Positions 35,798 to 45,534 of a DNA stretch of 64,000 nt are shown here, piece after piece. Every line of letters starts with the position of its first letter. Position 1 is the first letter of the stretch. Origin of the DNA: Megasphaera massiliensis (GTDB taxonomy: Bacteria; Bacillota; Negativicutes; Veillonellales; Megasphaeraceae). Both the position numbers and the translations under genes were made by a program. The stretch is from positions 211,079 through 275,078 of the forward strand of contig NZ_HF954537.1 of NCBI RefSeq assembly GCF_000455225.1, in the 5' to 3' direction. Below the pieces are notes generated by a model. It did not search any database. It was not told where the DNA came from and was given only the letters and a program-made list of their open reading frames with translations.

Positions 35798-36808
35798 ATG
35801 AACAAGTTACAATGGCTGAAAACGAAAGTAGGACTTTTTTTAGATCCCCGTATTCTTTATTTGATGAATCTTCCCAACGGCGATTCGTACATCGTCCTTT
35901 GGTTCTTCTTAAAGGATATGGCAGGTATGGTCAATGACGAAGGTAAGATTTACGTCTCCGAGACCGAGCCCCTTACGACGCAGCTCATTGCTAAGAGCCT
36001 GCACCGCCGCCAGCCCTTTATTGAAAACGGACTGCGGGCACTCGAACAAGTCGACCTCATCGAACGCGACGAAAAGGGTATGATCCGCATCGTCATCTGG
36101 GATGAGCTGCAAAGCTTTCATCGCGATGAGAGGCGACGGGAGCAGACCTCTGAACGCGTTCGCCGCTACCGGGAGAGGCAGCGCCTGGCTCAAGAGGAAG
36201 AAACTCAACCGGAAGGTCTTCCGGAAGAAAGCCCTCTCATCGAACCTTTCGGTGAAGACCATCCGGATACTCCGGAAGAAGAACCGGTTGTCCTGCCCAT
36301 CGATGAGCTCGTCGAAGAAGCTGTCGTAGCCGAAAAGGCGGGTGACATGCCGCTGGAAGCGCTTTCTGCTACGGATGAAGGGGAAGAGACTCAAAGGGAA
36401 CCGGAAAGCCTTACATGTGAAGCTGTGACGACACCCAAGGCCGTGACGGGCTACGCCTCGGTCCGGACGTATCATAACCTCTTTGGGCCCATGCAGGGCG
36501 ATTTTGCTCATCGATTGATCACCTTGGAAAACATGTGGGGTAGCGAAGCCACTTGTACGGCCATTGAGATGGCTCACGAAAACGAGGTCAATAATATAAA
36601 CTACATTGCCGCTATTCTAAAAAACAGCAACGGACGACCCATGCGCGGCAAACGAAAGGAAGATAAGTACCATGGCTATCCGACCTTTGAGGCCTACGTT
36701 GAAGGTGTGCTGCGGGGCGAACCGGAATACAAACCCCATCTTCAGCGAGACGGTGAAAGAAAATCGGGACTGCGGCATATCAGCGACATCGGGAAAGGCC
36801 TTCTCTAG
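35798..36808 (+). CDS. Phage replisome organizer-like / DnaD-like protein
   Basis: 336 residues. The N-terminal ~125 (WLKTKVGLFLDPRILYLMN, DSYIVLWFFLKDMAGMVND, LTTQLIAKSLHRRQPFIENGL) read as the winged-helix domain of phage replisome-organizer proteins, which load helicase at an origin. A highly charged Glu/Pro linker (about 125-215) leads to a small C-terminal region (TYHNLFGPMQGDFAHRL) possibly like the DnaD/DnaB C-terminal domain. The start at 35798 follows GAGGTG. No other phage genes adjoin it, so it is either a domesticated phage or plasmid remnant or a chromosomal DnaD-type factor. The ~350 bp direct repeat lies directly upstream. Confidence 0.72.
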   Translation: MNKLQWLKTKVGLFLDPRILYLMNLPNGDSYIVLWFFLKDMAGMVNDEGKIYVSETEPLTTQLIAKSLHRRQPFIENGLRALEQVDLIERDEKGMIRIVIWDELQSFHRDERRREQTSERVRRYRERQRLAQEEETQPEGLPEESPLIEPFGEDHPDTPEEEPVVLPIDELVEEAVVAEKAGDMPLEALSATDEGEETQREPESLTCEAVTTPKAVTGYASVRTYHNLFGPMQGDFAHRLITLENMWGSEATCTAIEMAHENEVNNINYIAAILKNSNGRPMRGKRKEDKYHGYPTFEAYVEGVLRGEPEYKPHLQRDGERKSGLRHISDIGKGLL

Positions 36809-37166
36809 GCGAATCATGAAAGGCGGTGCTTTTTCGGATTATGACGGACTTTTCGCATCTGTATGTCATTTTTGAAGGATGAATATGGCAGGGATTCCCT
36901 ATTATCCGGGGCATATTCCATGACGGATGATGACCTAAACCAGAGAGACCAGCGGCGTCGGAATGGAAAATTTTTGGTTAATTGCAATACCAATCAGACC
37001 ACTGGCAATAACTCAATCTGAAATTTAGATGTAACCTCCTCGTAAGCAAAGATTTTTCGAGGTGTTCGTTGATTTTGCGTTCCATCATCGCCATGGTTCA
37101 GGACGGTCCCTTCGGGAGAGAGGGATACCGATTGAACGAAGAAGAGCCGGCCCTTGTCTAACCGAT
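36809..37166. other. Intergenic, nothing recognised
   Basis: 358 bases between convergent genes. I see no supported gene, terminator with a T run, or repeat. Confidence 0.6.
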
Positions 37167-38006
37167 TTAGAGGACTGTCCGTAAATAATTGGCAAGAAAT
37201 TTCTGATCTTTGAGCCGGTAATACAGCGAATAAACGACATTGGCTTCTGTATCCTCAATCGGGATTTTAATCCGGTTTGGAAATTCCCCTTCTCGTTGAA
37301 TGACCCGGTCGCTGGTAAAGGAGGGCAGGGCCGAGGCTTTCACCAGTTCGTCAAAATCAGCGTCGTTCTGTACTAAGAAGCGCGTATCCGGCATCTTTTC
37401 TTCTGTTACATGTTTCCAAAAGCCCAATCGGCTCCGCAAGAGCATGGTGTCCCCGTTGAGGTCTTTAAACTGCAGACTTTGGCTGCCGGAAAGGGGATGA
37501 GCGGGAGGCAGGGAAAAGAAAAGATGCTCTTCTCCATAGGGGTGACACCTTGTCCCGGCTATTTCCATCTGAAAGGGCAAGAGGACGAGATGGTAGGTCC
37601 CATCCTTCAGTCCTTGTATCAAGGCGTCGTTTTCCCGAAGTTCAGAGGCCACCGTCATGTCGGGATACTGGTCGGAGAGTGCGGGGAGAAGCTCCCACAA
37701 GGGGGCAGGCGCACAAGAGCCGACAAAAATCGTATGGCGTTTCCGGTCATAATCCCGAATCCCATGGATCATATCACTCATCTGATCGACAATTTTTTCG
37801 GCGTATTCTACGGCGAGCCGACCATTTTCGTTCAGCTCGATTTTATTTTTATATCGGATAAACAGGGGGACACCGATGTCATTTTCCAGACGCTGCATAG
37901 AACGGCTGAGCGCAGGCTGAGAAAGGTGAAGCTCTTCTGCCGCACCGGACAAGGTACCGCAGTCAGCCACCCTGAGAAGTTGTTCCAACTGATAGAATTC
38001 AACCAT
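37167..38006 (-). CDS. LysR-family transcriptional regulator
   Basis: 279 residues. The N-terminal helix-turn-helix is classical: FYQLEQLLRVADCGTLSGAA, LHLSQPALSRSMQRLENDIG, PLFIRYKNKIELNENG. The C-terminal part is the periplasmic-binding-protein-like effector domain, beginning near HTIFVGSCAPAPLWELLPAL. It is divergent from the six-gene redox operon beginning at 38192, the normal LysR arrangement, and so probably regulates it in response to a small-molecule inducer. The start at 38006 (MVEFYQLEQ) is preferred, because GAGGTG sits six bases upstream and the earlier GTG lies within that site. Confidence 0.92.
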   Translation of the reverse strand: MVEFYQLEQLLRVADCGTLSGAAEELHLSQPALSRSMQRLENDIGVPLFIRYKNKIELNENGRLAVEYAEKIVDQMSDMIHGIRDYDRKRHTIFVGSCAPAPLWELLPALSDQYPDMTVASELRENDALIQGLKDGTYHLVLLPFQMEIAGTRCHPYGEEHLFFSLPPAHPLSGSQSLQFKDLNGDTMLLRSRLGFWKHVTEEKMPDTRFLVQNDADFDELVKASALPSFTSDRVIQREGEFPNRIKIPIEDTEANVVYSLYYRLKDQKFLANYLRTVL

Positions 38007-38027
38007 ATCTGCCACCTCGTTTAAGCT

Positions 38028-38055
38028 GAGATTCCTAAGGGAATCTCGTTTTTTT
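38028..38055 (+). terminator. Plus-strand terminator-like hairpin in the lysR leader
   Basis: GAGATTCC-TAAG-GGAATCTC followed by G and seven T on the plus strand. Read on this strand it would stop transcription crossing lysR in antisense before the divergent promoters. On the minus strand it would be a hairpin in the lysR leader. Confidence 0.55.
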
Positions 38056-38157
38056 ATTATATCATATTTTCGTTGTCGTTTCTGATTTCAGTATGCGTTA
38101 AAGTTAGAGCGGTCTGCGCGAACGGTACTGTTCTTTTGCGGGTGACCATTCTATAAT
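38056..38157. promoter_or_regulatory. Divergent promoter region, lysR and redox operon
   Basis: A minus-strand TATAAT lies at 38056-38061 for lysR. A plus-strand TATAAT lies at 38152-38157 for the operon, with no good -35, as is common for LysR-activated promoters. The ~90 bases between them are where a LysR operator would be expected; I could not pick out one T-N11-A site with confidence. Confidence 0.5.
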
Positions 38158-38191
38158 ATAGCCAGCAAGAGAGATGAAGGAGGTGAAATAT

Positions 38192-39043
38192 ATGGAATGC
38201 TTTGAGCTTGCTAACGGAGTTTTCCTGCCGAAGATTGGTTTTGGCACCTTTCAGCTCACGGATGCTAAAACGTGTGAGCAGTGTGTTGGCTATGCTCTTG
38301 AAACAGGGTATCGGCTCATCGATACGGCGGCTTCTTATCACAATGAAAAAGCTGTAGGAAATGCCATTCGACACGCCGGCATTCCCCGAAGTGAATTGTT
38401 CCTGACGACAAAGCTCTGGATACAAGACACCGGTTATGACCGCACCCTTCACGCCTTTGAGCAATCGTTGAAGAAGCTGGGAGTTGATTATCTGGACCTG
38501 TATCTTATCCATCAACCCTTCGGGGATGTTTACGATTCCTGGCGCGCCATGGAACGGCTGTATCGGGAAGGGGCCGTAAAGGCCATCGGCGTAAGTAATT
38601 TTTCTTCGGAACGGCTGATTGATCTGTGTATGAATCAGGACATAAAGCCCATGGTCAACCAGATTGAAATCCATCCTTTTTTCCAGCAGGGCGATGCGAT
38701 TAAGGTCATGAAGGAACACCATGTCCTTCCCCAGGCCTGGGGGCCGCTGTCGGAAGCGCAGCGGGACATTTTTCATCATAAGATCCTGATGAAAATTGCC
38801 GCGAAACATGGAGTCTCTACGGCGCAGGTCATGCTGCGCTGGCATTATCAACGAGGGGTGGCAACCATTCCTAAAACGGCCCATGGGGAACGAATGAAAG
38901 AAAATCTGGACATCTTCGATTTTGCCTTATCGGAAAAGGACATGAACGCCATTTCTACGATGGATATCGGGCACAGTGAAATCATGGATCATCGAAGTCC
39001 CTGCACGGCCCGGCAGCTTAATAGTATAAAAATTCATGCGTAA
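38192..39043 (+). CDS. Aldo-keto reductase (first of two in the operon)
   Basis: 283 residues. NADPH-dependent aldo-keto reductase of the 2,5-diketo-gluconate reductase/YvgN type. The catalytic tetrad is readable: Asp and Tyr in LIDTAASYHNE, Lys in LTTKLW, and His in LYLIHQPF. The C-terminal TIPKTAHGERMKENLDIFDF is the cofactor-phosphate region. Substrates are likely small carbonyls, not predictable from sequence. The start at 38192 is set by AAGGAGGTGA five bases upstream; an ATG at 38174 lies inside this signal. It is related to the sixth gene of the operon (42209), so the pair arose by duplication. Confidence 0.92.
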   Translation: MECFELANGVFLPKIGFGTFQLTDAKTCEQCVGYALETGYRLIDTAASYHNEKAVGNAIRHAGIPRSELFLTTKLWIQDTGYDRTLHAFEQSLKKLGVDYLDLYLIHQPFGDVYDSWRAMERLYREGAVKAIGVSNFSSERLIDLCMNQDIKPMVNQIEIHPFFQQGDAIKVMKEHHVLPQAWGPLSEAQRDIFHHKILMKIAAKHGVSTAQVMLRWHYQRGVATIPKTAHGERMKENLDIFDFALSEKDMNAISTMDIGHSEIMDHRSPCTARQLNSIKIHA

Positions 39044-39082
39044 GCAAAATACTTATTACTATCATAGAGAGGAGTAACGAAT

Positions 39083-39622
39083 ATGAAAAAAGTACTTGCC
39101 ATCGTCAGCAGTCCCCGTAAGGGCGGCAATTCCGAGTTGTTGGTGGATGAATTTGTGAAGGGGGCTAAAGAATCCGGGCACATGGTGGAAAAGGTGTGCC
39201 TGCGGGGAAAAAAGATTGCCCCCTGTCTGGCTTGCGAGGCCTGTTTGAAAAACGGCGGTACCTGCGTTCAAAAGGATGATATGACAGAGGTTCTGGCTAA
39301 GTTGATTGCTGCCGAGGTCATCGTCCTGTCCACGCCGGTATACTATTACTCCGTCTGTGCCCAATTGAAAGCCATGATCGATCGCACCCTGCCCATCGGG
39401 GCTGACGGCGGCAAGATGAAGAATAAAGAATTTTATTTTATTGCTACCGCCGCCGACGGGGTCCATGCGATGAAGAACACTATGAATGACCTTCAGGGGT
39501 ATGTGGACTGTATTCCCGGAAGTGTGGTAAAAGGAAAGGTTTATGGAGAAGCTTTTGCTGTAGGTGACATTAAGGGGAAGGCGGCTATGGCAGAAGCGTA
39601 TACACTTGGCAAAAATTGTTGA
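39083..39622 (+). CDS. Flavodoxin-like NAD(P)H:FMN reductase / iron-sulfur flavoprotein
   Basis: 179 residues. The N-terminus, VLAIVSSPRKGGNSELLVDE, is the FMN-phosphate loop. A compact Cys cluster, PCLACEACLKNGGTC, is typical of Isf-type iron-sulfur flavoproteins, and STPVYYYSVCAQLKAMIDRT is the second flavin-binding segment. The protein probably passes electrons between NAD(P)H and a partner; whether it carries a [4Fe-4S] cluster depends on the four Cys. GAGAGGAGT precedes the ATG. It is the second gene of the LysR-linked operon. Confidence 0.87.
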   Translation: MKKVLAIVSSPRKGGNSELLVDEFVKGAKESGHMVEKVCLRGKKIAPCLACEACLKNGGTCVQKDDMTEVLAKLIAAEVIVLSTPVYYYSVCAQLKAMIDRTLPIGADGGKMKNKEFYFIATAADGVHAMKNTMNDLQGYVDCIPGSVVKGKVYGEAFAVGDIKGKAAMAEAYTLGKNC

Positions 39623-39636
39623 TAGGGGGAATTCAC

Positions 39637-40404
39637 ATGGTATTTTATTTTACGGCTACGGGAAACAGCTTGTATGTGGCCAAACAACTGGATCAGAACC
39701 TGGTCAGTATTCCCCAGGCTATCCATGCAGAAGACTTACATTTTCAAGATGAAGCCATTGGCATCGTCTGCCCTGTCTTTGGACATGAAGTACCGCCGAT
39801 GGTAAAGGAATTCATGCGAAAGGCCGACTTTCAGACAGATTTCTTTTATATGATCCTTACCTATGGCAATCGTCATGGTGGAGCGGCAGAGCTGGCCGAA
39901 GCCCTCTGTAACGAGTGTGGTATCCGTCCTTCTTATATCAATACGGTGCTGATGGTAGATAATTTTTTGCCTGCCTTTGATATGAATCAGCAGACGAAGC
40001 TGGATAAAAAAGTAGAGGAACAGCTGGCGGCTGTTACCGCCGATATCCGACGTCGCAGACAGTATATTCAGCCTGCTTCGGAAACGGACCGTGCCGCCCA
40101 TGAGGAATTTCTTTCTCGCAGCACGACGCCGCCGGAAGAACGATGGAAAAATATTTATGCCGTGTCCAATGGCTGCATTGGCTGCGGGATTTGCACCAAG
40201 GTCTGTCCCGCCGGTTGCTGGACGGTGCAGCATGGGCGGGCTGTCTATCGCGGGGCCGGATGCCAGGGTTGTATGGCCTGTATCCATGCCTGCCCGCAAA
40301 AGGCGATCGGGATGACGATACCGGAAATAAATCCGGATGCTCGTTATCGGAATGAACATATCCGTCTGAATGAAATCATTCAGGCCAATAGCCAAAATTC
40401 ATAG
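39637..40404 (+). CDS. Flavodoxin-ferredoxin fusion (EFR1-type)
   Basis: 255 residues. The N-terminal flavodoxin-like domain starts with YFTATGNSLYVAKQL and continues with IGIVCPVFGHEVPPMVKEF. The C-terminus carries two [4Fe-4S] motifs, CIGCGICTKVCPAGCW and CQGCMACIHACPQKAI, so it can act as an intracellular electron carrier. The layout matches the EFR1 family of anaerobes. The ATG at 39637 follows AGGGGGA; the stop of the previous gene is only 14 bases upstream. In this operon it may supply electrons to the neighbouring flavoenzymes. Confidence 0.88.
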   Translation: MVFYFTATGNSLYVAKQLDQNLVSIPQAIHAEDLHFQDEAIGIVCPVFGHEVPPMVKEFMRKADFQTDFFYMILTYGNRHGGAAELAEALCNECGIRPSYINTVLMVDNFLPAFDMNQQTKLDKKVEEQLAAVTADIRRRRQYIQPASETDRAAHEEFLSRSTTPPEERWKNIYAVSNGCIGCGICTKVCPAGCWTVQHGRAVYRGAGCQGCMACIHACPQKAIGMTIPEINPDARYRNEHIRLNEIIQANSQNS

Positions 40405-40419
40405 GGAGGAGTTTCGTAT

Positions 40420-41400
40420 ATGGCAAATCGAGTATGTGATATTTTAGGGATCGAAAAGCCGATCATCCAGGGGCCGGCTCTTTGGCTGACCGATGCAGAG
40501 TATGTAGCAGCTTGTTGTGAAGCCGGCGTTTTGGGGGTACTGGGTCTCAATGCGGGGCAGACAGAATACGTCTATACCGTAGAAGAAACGATGGAGCGCA
40601 CGAGAGAACAGATTCGAAAAATCAAGGCCCTGACGGATAAGCCTTTTGCCCTCAATGTAGGGCCCATTGATCCGAAAGTCGATCAGTTTACCGCCCCGAC
40701 CCTTGAGCTAATGGCCGAAGAAGGTGTTTCGGCTGCCTTGTATTGGGGCGAGGTGATTCCTTACTGGTTCGATAGATTCCATGAAAAAGGGATTAAGGTT
40801 ATTTTCCGTGCTGCCACTCCTACCATCGAGAATACAAAAGCGGCTGTAGCTGCCGGGGCTGACATCATTGTCGCTACCGGTTTTGACGAAGGGGGTACCC
40901 TTCCCGTACAGGCCGTGGGTACTTTTTCGATTGTTCCGATGCTGGCTGATGCCGCGGAAGGAAAAGTCCCCATTGTAGCCTGTGGCGGTATTGCCGATGA
41001 AAGGACGGCAAAAGCAGCCTTTGTGCTGGGCGCAGAAGGATTGCTGGTAGGAACGGCTTTTCTGTTGTCGGAAGAATCTTTGGTCGCCGATAATATTAAA
41101 CAGGCCGTCGTCCGTCTTAATGCAGAAGATATGATGATGTACCGCGTCCTTCCCGCTTTCTACCGCACGATGCCGGGAGAGCTTCCTGACAAGCTGGTGG
41201 CCATGAGCAAAAGCGGTGCCAGTGAAGCGGACATCTTCGAGGCTCAGCACAAACATTTGGGCATCCGTAACGGCATGCTGTTCGGTGACCTTTCAAAGGG
41301 ATTTGCTTCTTTTGGACTGGGGATTTCCATGATTCACAGCATCGAACCTGTTGCGGTGATTGTGAATCGATTGATGGATGGAATTCGGGAATATTTATAG
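40420..41400 (+). CDS. Nitronate monooxygenase / FabK-like FMN oxidoreductase
   Basis: 326 residues in a TIM-barrel. It begins ILGIEKPIIQGPALWLTDAE, as in the 2-nitropropane dioxygenase/FabK family. The FMN-phosphate region is VACGGIADERTAKAAFVLGA followed by EGLLVGTAFL. Members include nitronate monooxygenases and the enoyl-ACP reductase FabK; there are no fatty-acid genes here, so FabK is unlikely, and in an anaerobe an oxygenase role is doubtful. A flavin-dependent reductase or isomerase of unsaturated acids is possible. GGGAGGAG precedes the ATG. Confidence 0.85.
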   Translation: MANRVCDILGIEKPIIQGPALWLTDAEYVAACCEAGVLGVLGLNAGQTEYVYTVEETMERTREQIRKIKALTDKPFALNVGPIDPKVDQFTAPTLELMAEEGVSAALYWGEVIPYWFDRFHEKGIKVIFRAATPTIENTKAAVAAGADIIVATGFDEGGTLPVQAVGTFSIVPMLADAAEGKVPIVACGGIADERTAKAAFVLGAEGLLVGTAFLLSEESLVADNIKQAVVRLNAEDMMMYRVLPAFYRTMPGELPDKLVAMSKSGASEADIFEAQHKHLGIRNGMLFGDLSKGFASFGLGISMIHSIEPVAVIVNRLMDGIREYL

Positions 41401-41420
41401 AAAATCAGGAGGGAATCAGC

Positions 41421-42176
41421 ATGGATGGAAAACTGAAAGACAAAGTAGCCATCGTTACCGGCGGCGGTTCCGGTATCGGCAGAGCCATTGCCGAACGCTA
41501 TGCCGATGAGGGGGCGAAGGTCCTCATTGTCGGAAGACGAGAGGCAAAGCTTCAGGAAGTCGCAGCCGAAAACAGCCGTATTTCTTATGTGGCCGGTGAT
41601 CTGACCCAAAGCGAGACGGTGGCCCGGGTCATCGAAGCGGTACAGGAACGCTATGACGGGCAGTTGGATATTCTCGTAAATAATGCCGGCTGGTGCCCGG
41701 TGCAATCCATTAAAGACATAACCTTGGCGGATTACGATAGGGCCTTTAGTCTGGACGTCCGCTCTCTGGTAGATATGACCATTCAGGCCCTGCCCTTGCT
41801 GCTGAAGGCGAAGGGCAACATCATTAATTTATCTACGATTGGCGTAACGCATCGCAATTACAATCTTTCCATGTATATCGGTGCCAAGTCGGCTGTAGAA
41901 AACTTTACTCGCTGCTGGGCCTTGGACTTGGCCGCCGACGGTATCCGAGTCAACGCCATTGCACCGGGTCCTATCCGTACGGAAATTTGGAATGTGACCA
42001 ATCTGTCCGATGAGGCTGCGAAGGAACATGAGAAACGGATTACCGGCAACAACCCCATGCAGCGCTTCGGGGAACCGGAGGAAGTCGCCAGTGTGGCCTT
42101 GTTCCTGGCTTCTAAGGAGGCTAGCTTTATTAGCGGCGCCATTATGGCCGTAGATGGAGCCGACGGCGCATTTTAA
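41421..42176 (+). CDS. Short-chain dehydrogenase/reductase
   Basis: 251 residues, the classical SDR length. The cofactor site is TGGGSGIGRA, then NNAGW. The catalytic Ser is in NLSTIGV and the Tyr/Lys pair in YIGAKSAVENF. Late in the chain, APGPIRTEIW and the C-terminal SGAIMAVDGADGAF are typical. An Arg in VGRREAKL after the second strand suggests NADPH preference. It oxidises or reduces an alcohol/carbonyl pair, substrate unknown. CAGGAGGG precedes the ATG. Confidence 0.93.
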   Translation: MDGKLKDKVAIVTGGGSGIGRAIAERYADEGAKVLIVGRREAKLQEVAAENSRISYVAGDLTQSETVARVIEAVQERYDGQLDILVNNAGWCPVQSIKDITLADYDRAFSLDVRSLVDMTIQALPLLLKAKGNIINLSTIGVTHRNYNLSMYIGAKSAVENFTRCWALDLAADGIRVNAIAPGPIRTEIWNVTNLSDEAAKEHEKRITGNNPMQRFGEPEEVASVALFLASKEASFISGAIMAVDGADGAF

Positions 42177-42205
42177 ACAAAATATAAGAACCTAGGAGGA
42201 TTTAG

Positions 42206-43069
<864 letters not shown>

Positions 43070-43194
43070 GCGGCGTCCATCCGGACAGCTGCATCACAGT
43101 TGTTTTGAAGGACCGCTGAGGACCGAAATATAAGCGAATCTTTATCGAAAAGAGGGACGACGTTTCGGTGACCGATAAAAATTATTAAAAAGGC

Positions 43195-43225
43195 TTGACA
43201 GGTAGTAACTACCGGTTGATATCCT
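43195..43225 (+). promoter_or_regulatory. Promoter with palindromic operator before the hydrolase gene
   Basis: TTGACA at 43195-43200 is followed directly by GGTAG-TAA-CTACC, a perfect-arm inverted repeat filling the spacer, with a GATATC/TATCCT -10 candidate near 43218-43225. A palindrome in the spacer is a typical repressor site. No matching regulator gene adjoins it. Confidence 0.5.
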
Positions 43226-43280
43226 TGATACATGAGGTGCGAGAAAGCCCTTTTTTAATCGTTGAATGAGAGGAGATTAT

Positions 43281-44375
43281 ATGAAAATAGGTATAAAGAA
43301 AATGTTAATGCTCACCATGATGGGAGGTTTGATGATGATGGGGATGAATGGAAATACGGCAGCCGCCGCTTCGCCGAATGGGAATCCCTTTGGCCTCGTC
43401 TACGGCAATGCCATTGAAAAGAATGAACCGGGCAAGGTGAATATCCGCCCTGTCGAATATGAAGTGGATGGTATCAAAGTGTCTGCCAACCTCTATTTGC
43501 CGGCCGATTATGACGAAAAGAGCGATAAGAAGTATGCCGCCATTACCGTGGCGCATCCCAACGGCGGGACGAAGGAACAGGTAGCCGGCCTGTACGCCCA
43601 GCGCTTGGCTGAACTCGGCTATATCACGGTCGCTGCCGATGCTCGCTATCAGGGAGCCAGCGGCGGGACACCGCGCCTTCGCGATTACCCGTCGAACCGC
43701 ATTGAAGATGTGAGCGGCATGGTCGACTACCTGTCTACGTTGAAGAAAGTCGATCGGGCTCGCATTGCTGCCCTCGGCATCTGCGGCGGAGGCGGTTATA
43801 CGCTGGCAGCCGCTCAGACGGATAAGCGCATCAAGGCTGTAGCCACCTTGTCCATGTTTAACTCCGGCCGGGTACGCCGCAATGGCTTCCATGATGCCGA
43901 TATGGCAGGGATTCCGGCTCGCCTTCAAAAAGCGGCCGATGCCCGGGAAAAAGAACTTTCCGGCGAGATTGTCTATGAAGGGTTCCTGCCGCCCAATGCT
44001 ACCGATGACGATCTTCGGGCCAAGATGGCAGAGCTTCCGGAAAATACCCTCTACCATGACGGTATCGAATACTATGGCCTGACCCATCGCCATCCCAATG
44101 CGACGGGAAGCTACACGACGGAATCGCTCATGAAACTCATGGCCTTTGACGTCGAAGATCGGATGGATCTCATCGATCAGCCCCTGTTGATGATGGCCGG
44201 CGACAAGGCCGACACCCTCTACATGACGGAAGATGCCTTTGCCAAAGCCAGCGGTACGAACGATAAGGAATTGTTCCTCATCAAAGGCGCCAGCCATATT
44301 CGAACCTATTGGGTTCCGGAATACGTCGATGAAGCTGTCAATAAACTGGCTGATTTCTATCAGAAACATCTGTAA
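43281..44375 (+). CDS. Exported alpha/beta hydrolase, dienelactone hydrolase-like
   Basis: 364 residues. It has a Met-rich signal peptide (KKMLMLTMMGG...) cleaved near TAAAASP. The alpha/beta fold shows VAHPNGGTKEQVAGLYAQRL (oxyanion region) and the nucleophile elbow ALGICGGGGYTLAAAQ, in which Cys replaces the usual Ser, as in dienelactone hydrolases and YcjY-like proteins. The late Asp (MMAGDKADTLY) and His (IKGASHIRTY) complete a triad. Substrate unknown. The start at 43281 follows AGAGGAG; an upstream in-frame ATG at 43266 lies before that site. Confidence 0.87.
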   Translation: MKIGIKKMLMLTMMGGLMMMGMNGNTAAAASPNGNPFGLVYGNAIEKNEPGKVNIRPVEYEVDGIKVSANLYLPADYDEKSDKKYAAITVAHPNGGTKEQVAGLYAQRLAELGYITVAADARYQGASGGTPRLRDYPSNRIEDVSGMVDYLSTLKKVDRARIAALGICGGGGYTLAAAQTDKRIKAVATLSMFNSGRVRRNGFHDADMAGIPARLQKAADAREKELSGEIVYEGFLPPNATDDDLRAKMAELPENTLYHDGIEYYGLTHRHPNATGSYTTESLMKLMAFDVEDRMDLIDQPLLMMAGDKADTLYMTEDAFAKASGTNDKELFLIKGASHIRTYWVPEYVDEAVNKLADFYQKHL

Positions 44376-44417
44376 GATAAGCGACTGGACTTTAAGTGGG
44401 TCCAAAGGAGTACGAAA

Positions 44418-44447
44418 AGCCCGGCAGACATCGGTTCCGGGCTTTTT
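44418..44447 (+). terminator. Rho-independent terminator after the exported hydrolase gene
   Basis: AGCCCGG/CCGGGCT with a 12-base loop and five T. Confidence 0.85.
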
Positions 44448-44590
44448 GCCGCGGCCCGAGGTCACGGGAAGTGCGCTGCTTTGGCAGCTCGGCGCTTCGT
44501 CACTGTTTTCGAGCGCCGATGCGGCTGCCTTGGCTGTCTGCCGGATGAGGGCCGTTTTTTCTATAGATGATGGATGAAGGAGGTGATGGA

Positions 44591-45481
44591 ATGATGAAGG
44601 GAGAACTTTTTTCTTTAGATTCAAAAATCCGAGATGTCATACAGGATGAGGCATTTTCCGGCTTCGGACGCCTCCTGTTTCCCGTAGATCTGGCGCTGCC
44701 GCCGCAGATGACGTTGAAGGATTTGGGAAAAGCCTTTCTTTGGTACAGCTATATAAAGCCGGAGCGGACGGTGAGCCTCGTCAATGAGCTGAAAGAAAGG
44801 GTCCTTGCCGGGGAGACGGTTTTTTACGATATTTACAGTCCGGCGGAAAAGGCTGCCGATCCGAAAAAGAAGGATACGGGGTTATTTTTCTTCCGCGGCA
44901 AGCCTCAGGGCAAGACGGCCATTCTCAGTGCCGGCGGCGGGTTTGTCTATGTCGGTGCCATGCATGACAGTTTTCCTCATGCCCAGGAGCTTGCCAAGGA
45001 CGGTTACAACGCCTTTGCCCTCATCTATCGCGTCGGTGCCCAAACGGCCTGTGAAGATTTGTCCCGGGCCATTGCCTTTATCCATGACCATGCAAGAGAA
45101 CTAAATATCGATGTCAGCGATTATTCCCTCTGGGGCGGTTCGGCAGGCGCGCGGATGGCAGCCTGGGTCGGTACGTATGGGACGGGAGCCTTTGGCGAAA
45201 GACCATACCCTCAGCCGGCGGCGGTCATCATGGAGTATACCGGATTGTCCGATGTCACCGGAAGGGAGCCGCCTACGTATAACTGCGTCGGGACGGCCGA
45301 CGGCATTGCCTGGTATGGCACCATGAAACGACGGATCGAAGGCATTCGGGCCCATGGAACCGATGCCGACATTGAAATTTTCCCGGGGCTGCCCCATGGC
45401 TTTGGCCTCGGAGAAGGGTCCGTTGCCGAAGGATGGATCCATCGAGCCGTTTCTTTTTGGCAGCGGCAGATGAAAGATTGA
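44591..45481 (+). CDS. Alpha/beta hydrolase (esterase-like)
   Basis: 296 residues, no signal peptide. The oxyanion region is TAILSAGGGFVYVGAMHDSF, the nucleophile elbow is LWGGSAGARMA (GxSxG), and the catalytic His is probably in GLPHGFGLGEG. The pattern resembles the carboxylesterase/BD-FAE-like branch. It may have two starts (44591 and 44594) after AAGGAGGTGA. It is followed by a flavodoxin-like gene after 53 bases. The substrate cannot be inferred. Confidence 0.87.
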   Translation: MMKGELFSLDSKIRDVIQDEAFSGFGRLLFPVDLALPPQMTLKDLGKAFLWYSYIKPERTVSLVNELKERVLAGETVFYDIYSPAEKAADPKKKDTGLFFFRGKPQGKTAILSAGGGFVYVGAMHDSFPHAQELAKDGYNAFALIYRVGAQTACEDLSRAIAFIHDHARELNIDVSDYSLWGGSAGARMAAWVGTYGTGAFGERPYPQPAAVIMEYTGLSDVTGREPPTYNCVGTADGIAWYGTMKRRIEGIRAHGTDADIEIFPGLPHGFGLGEGSVAEGWIHRAVSFWQRQMKD

Positions 45482-45534
45482 AAGATTATTTTATGATTTG
45501 GATGACAGCCCTTGGTTGTCAGAAAGGAAGCATC

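Noticed and set aside
35798-36808. A prophage around the replisome-organizer gene
   Set aside because: No integrase, capsid, tail or lysis genes flank it; the neighbours are ordinary chromosomal genes.
43305-44624. A 439-codon minus-strand frame opposite the exported hydrolase
   Set aside because: It overlaps a supported gene with signal peptide, catalytic motifs, ribosome site and terminator on the plus strand.
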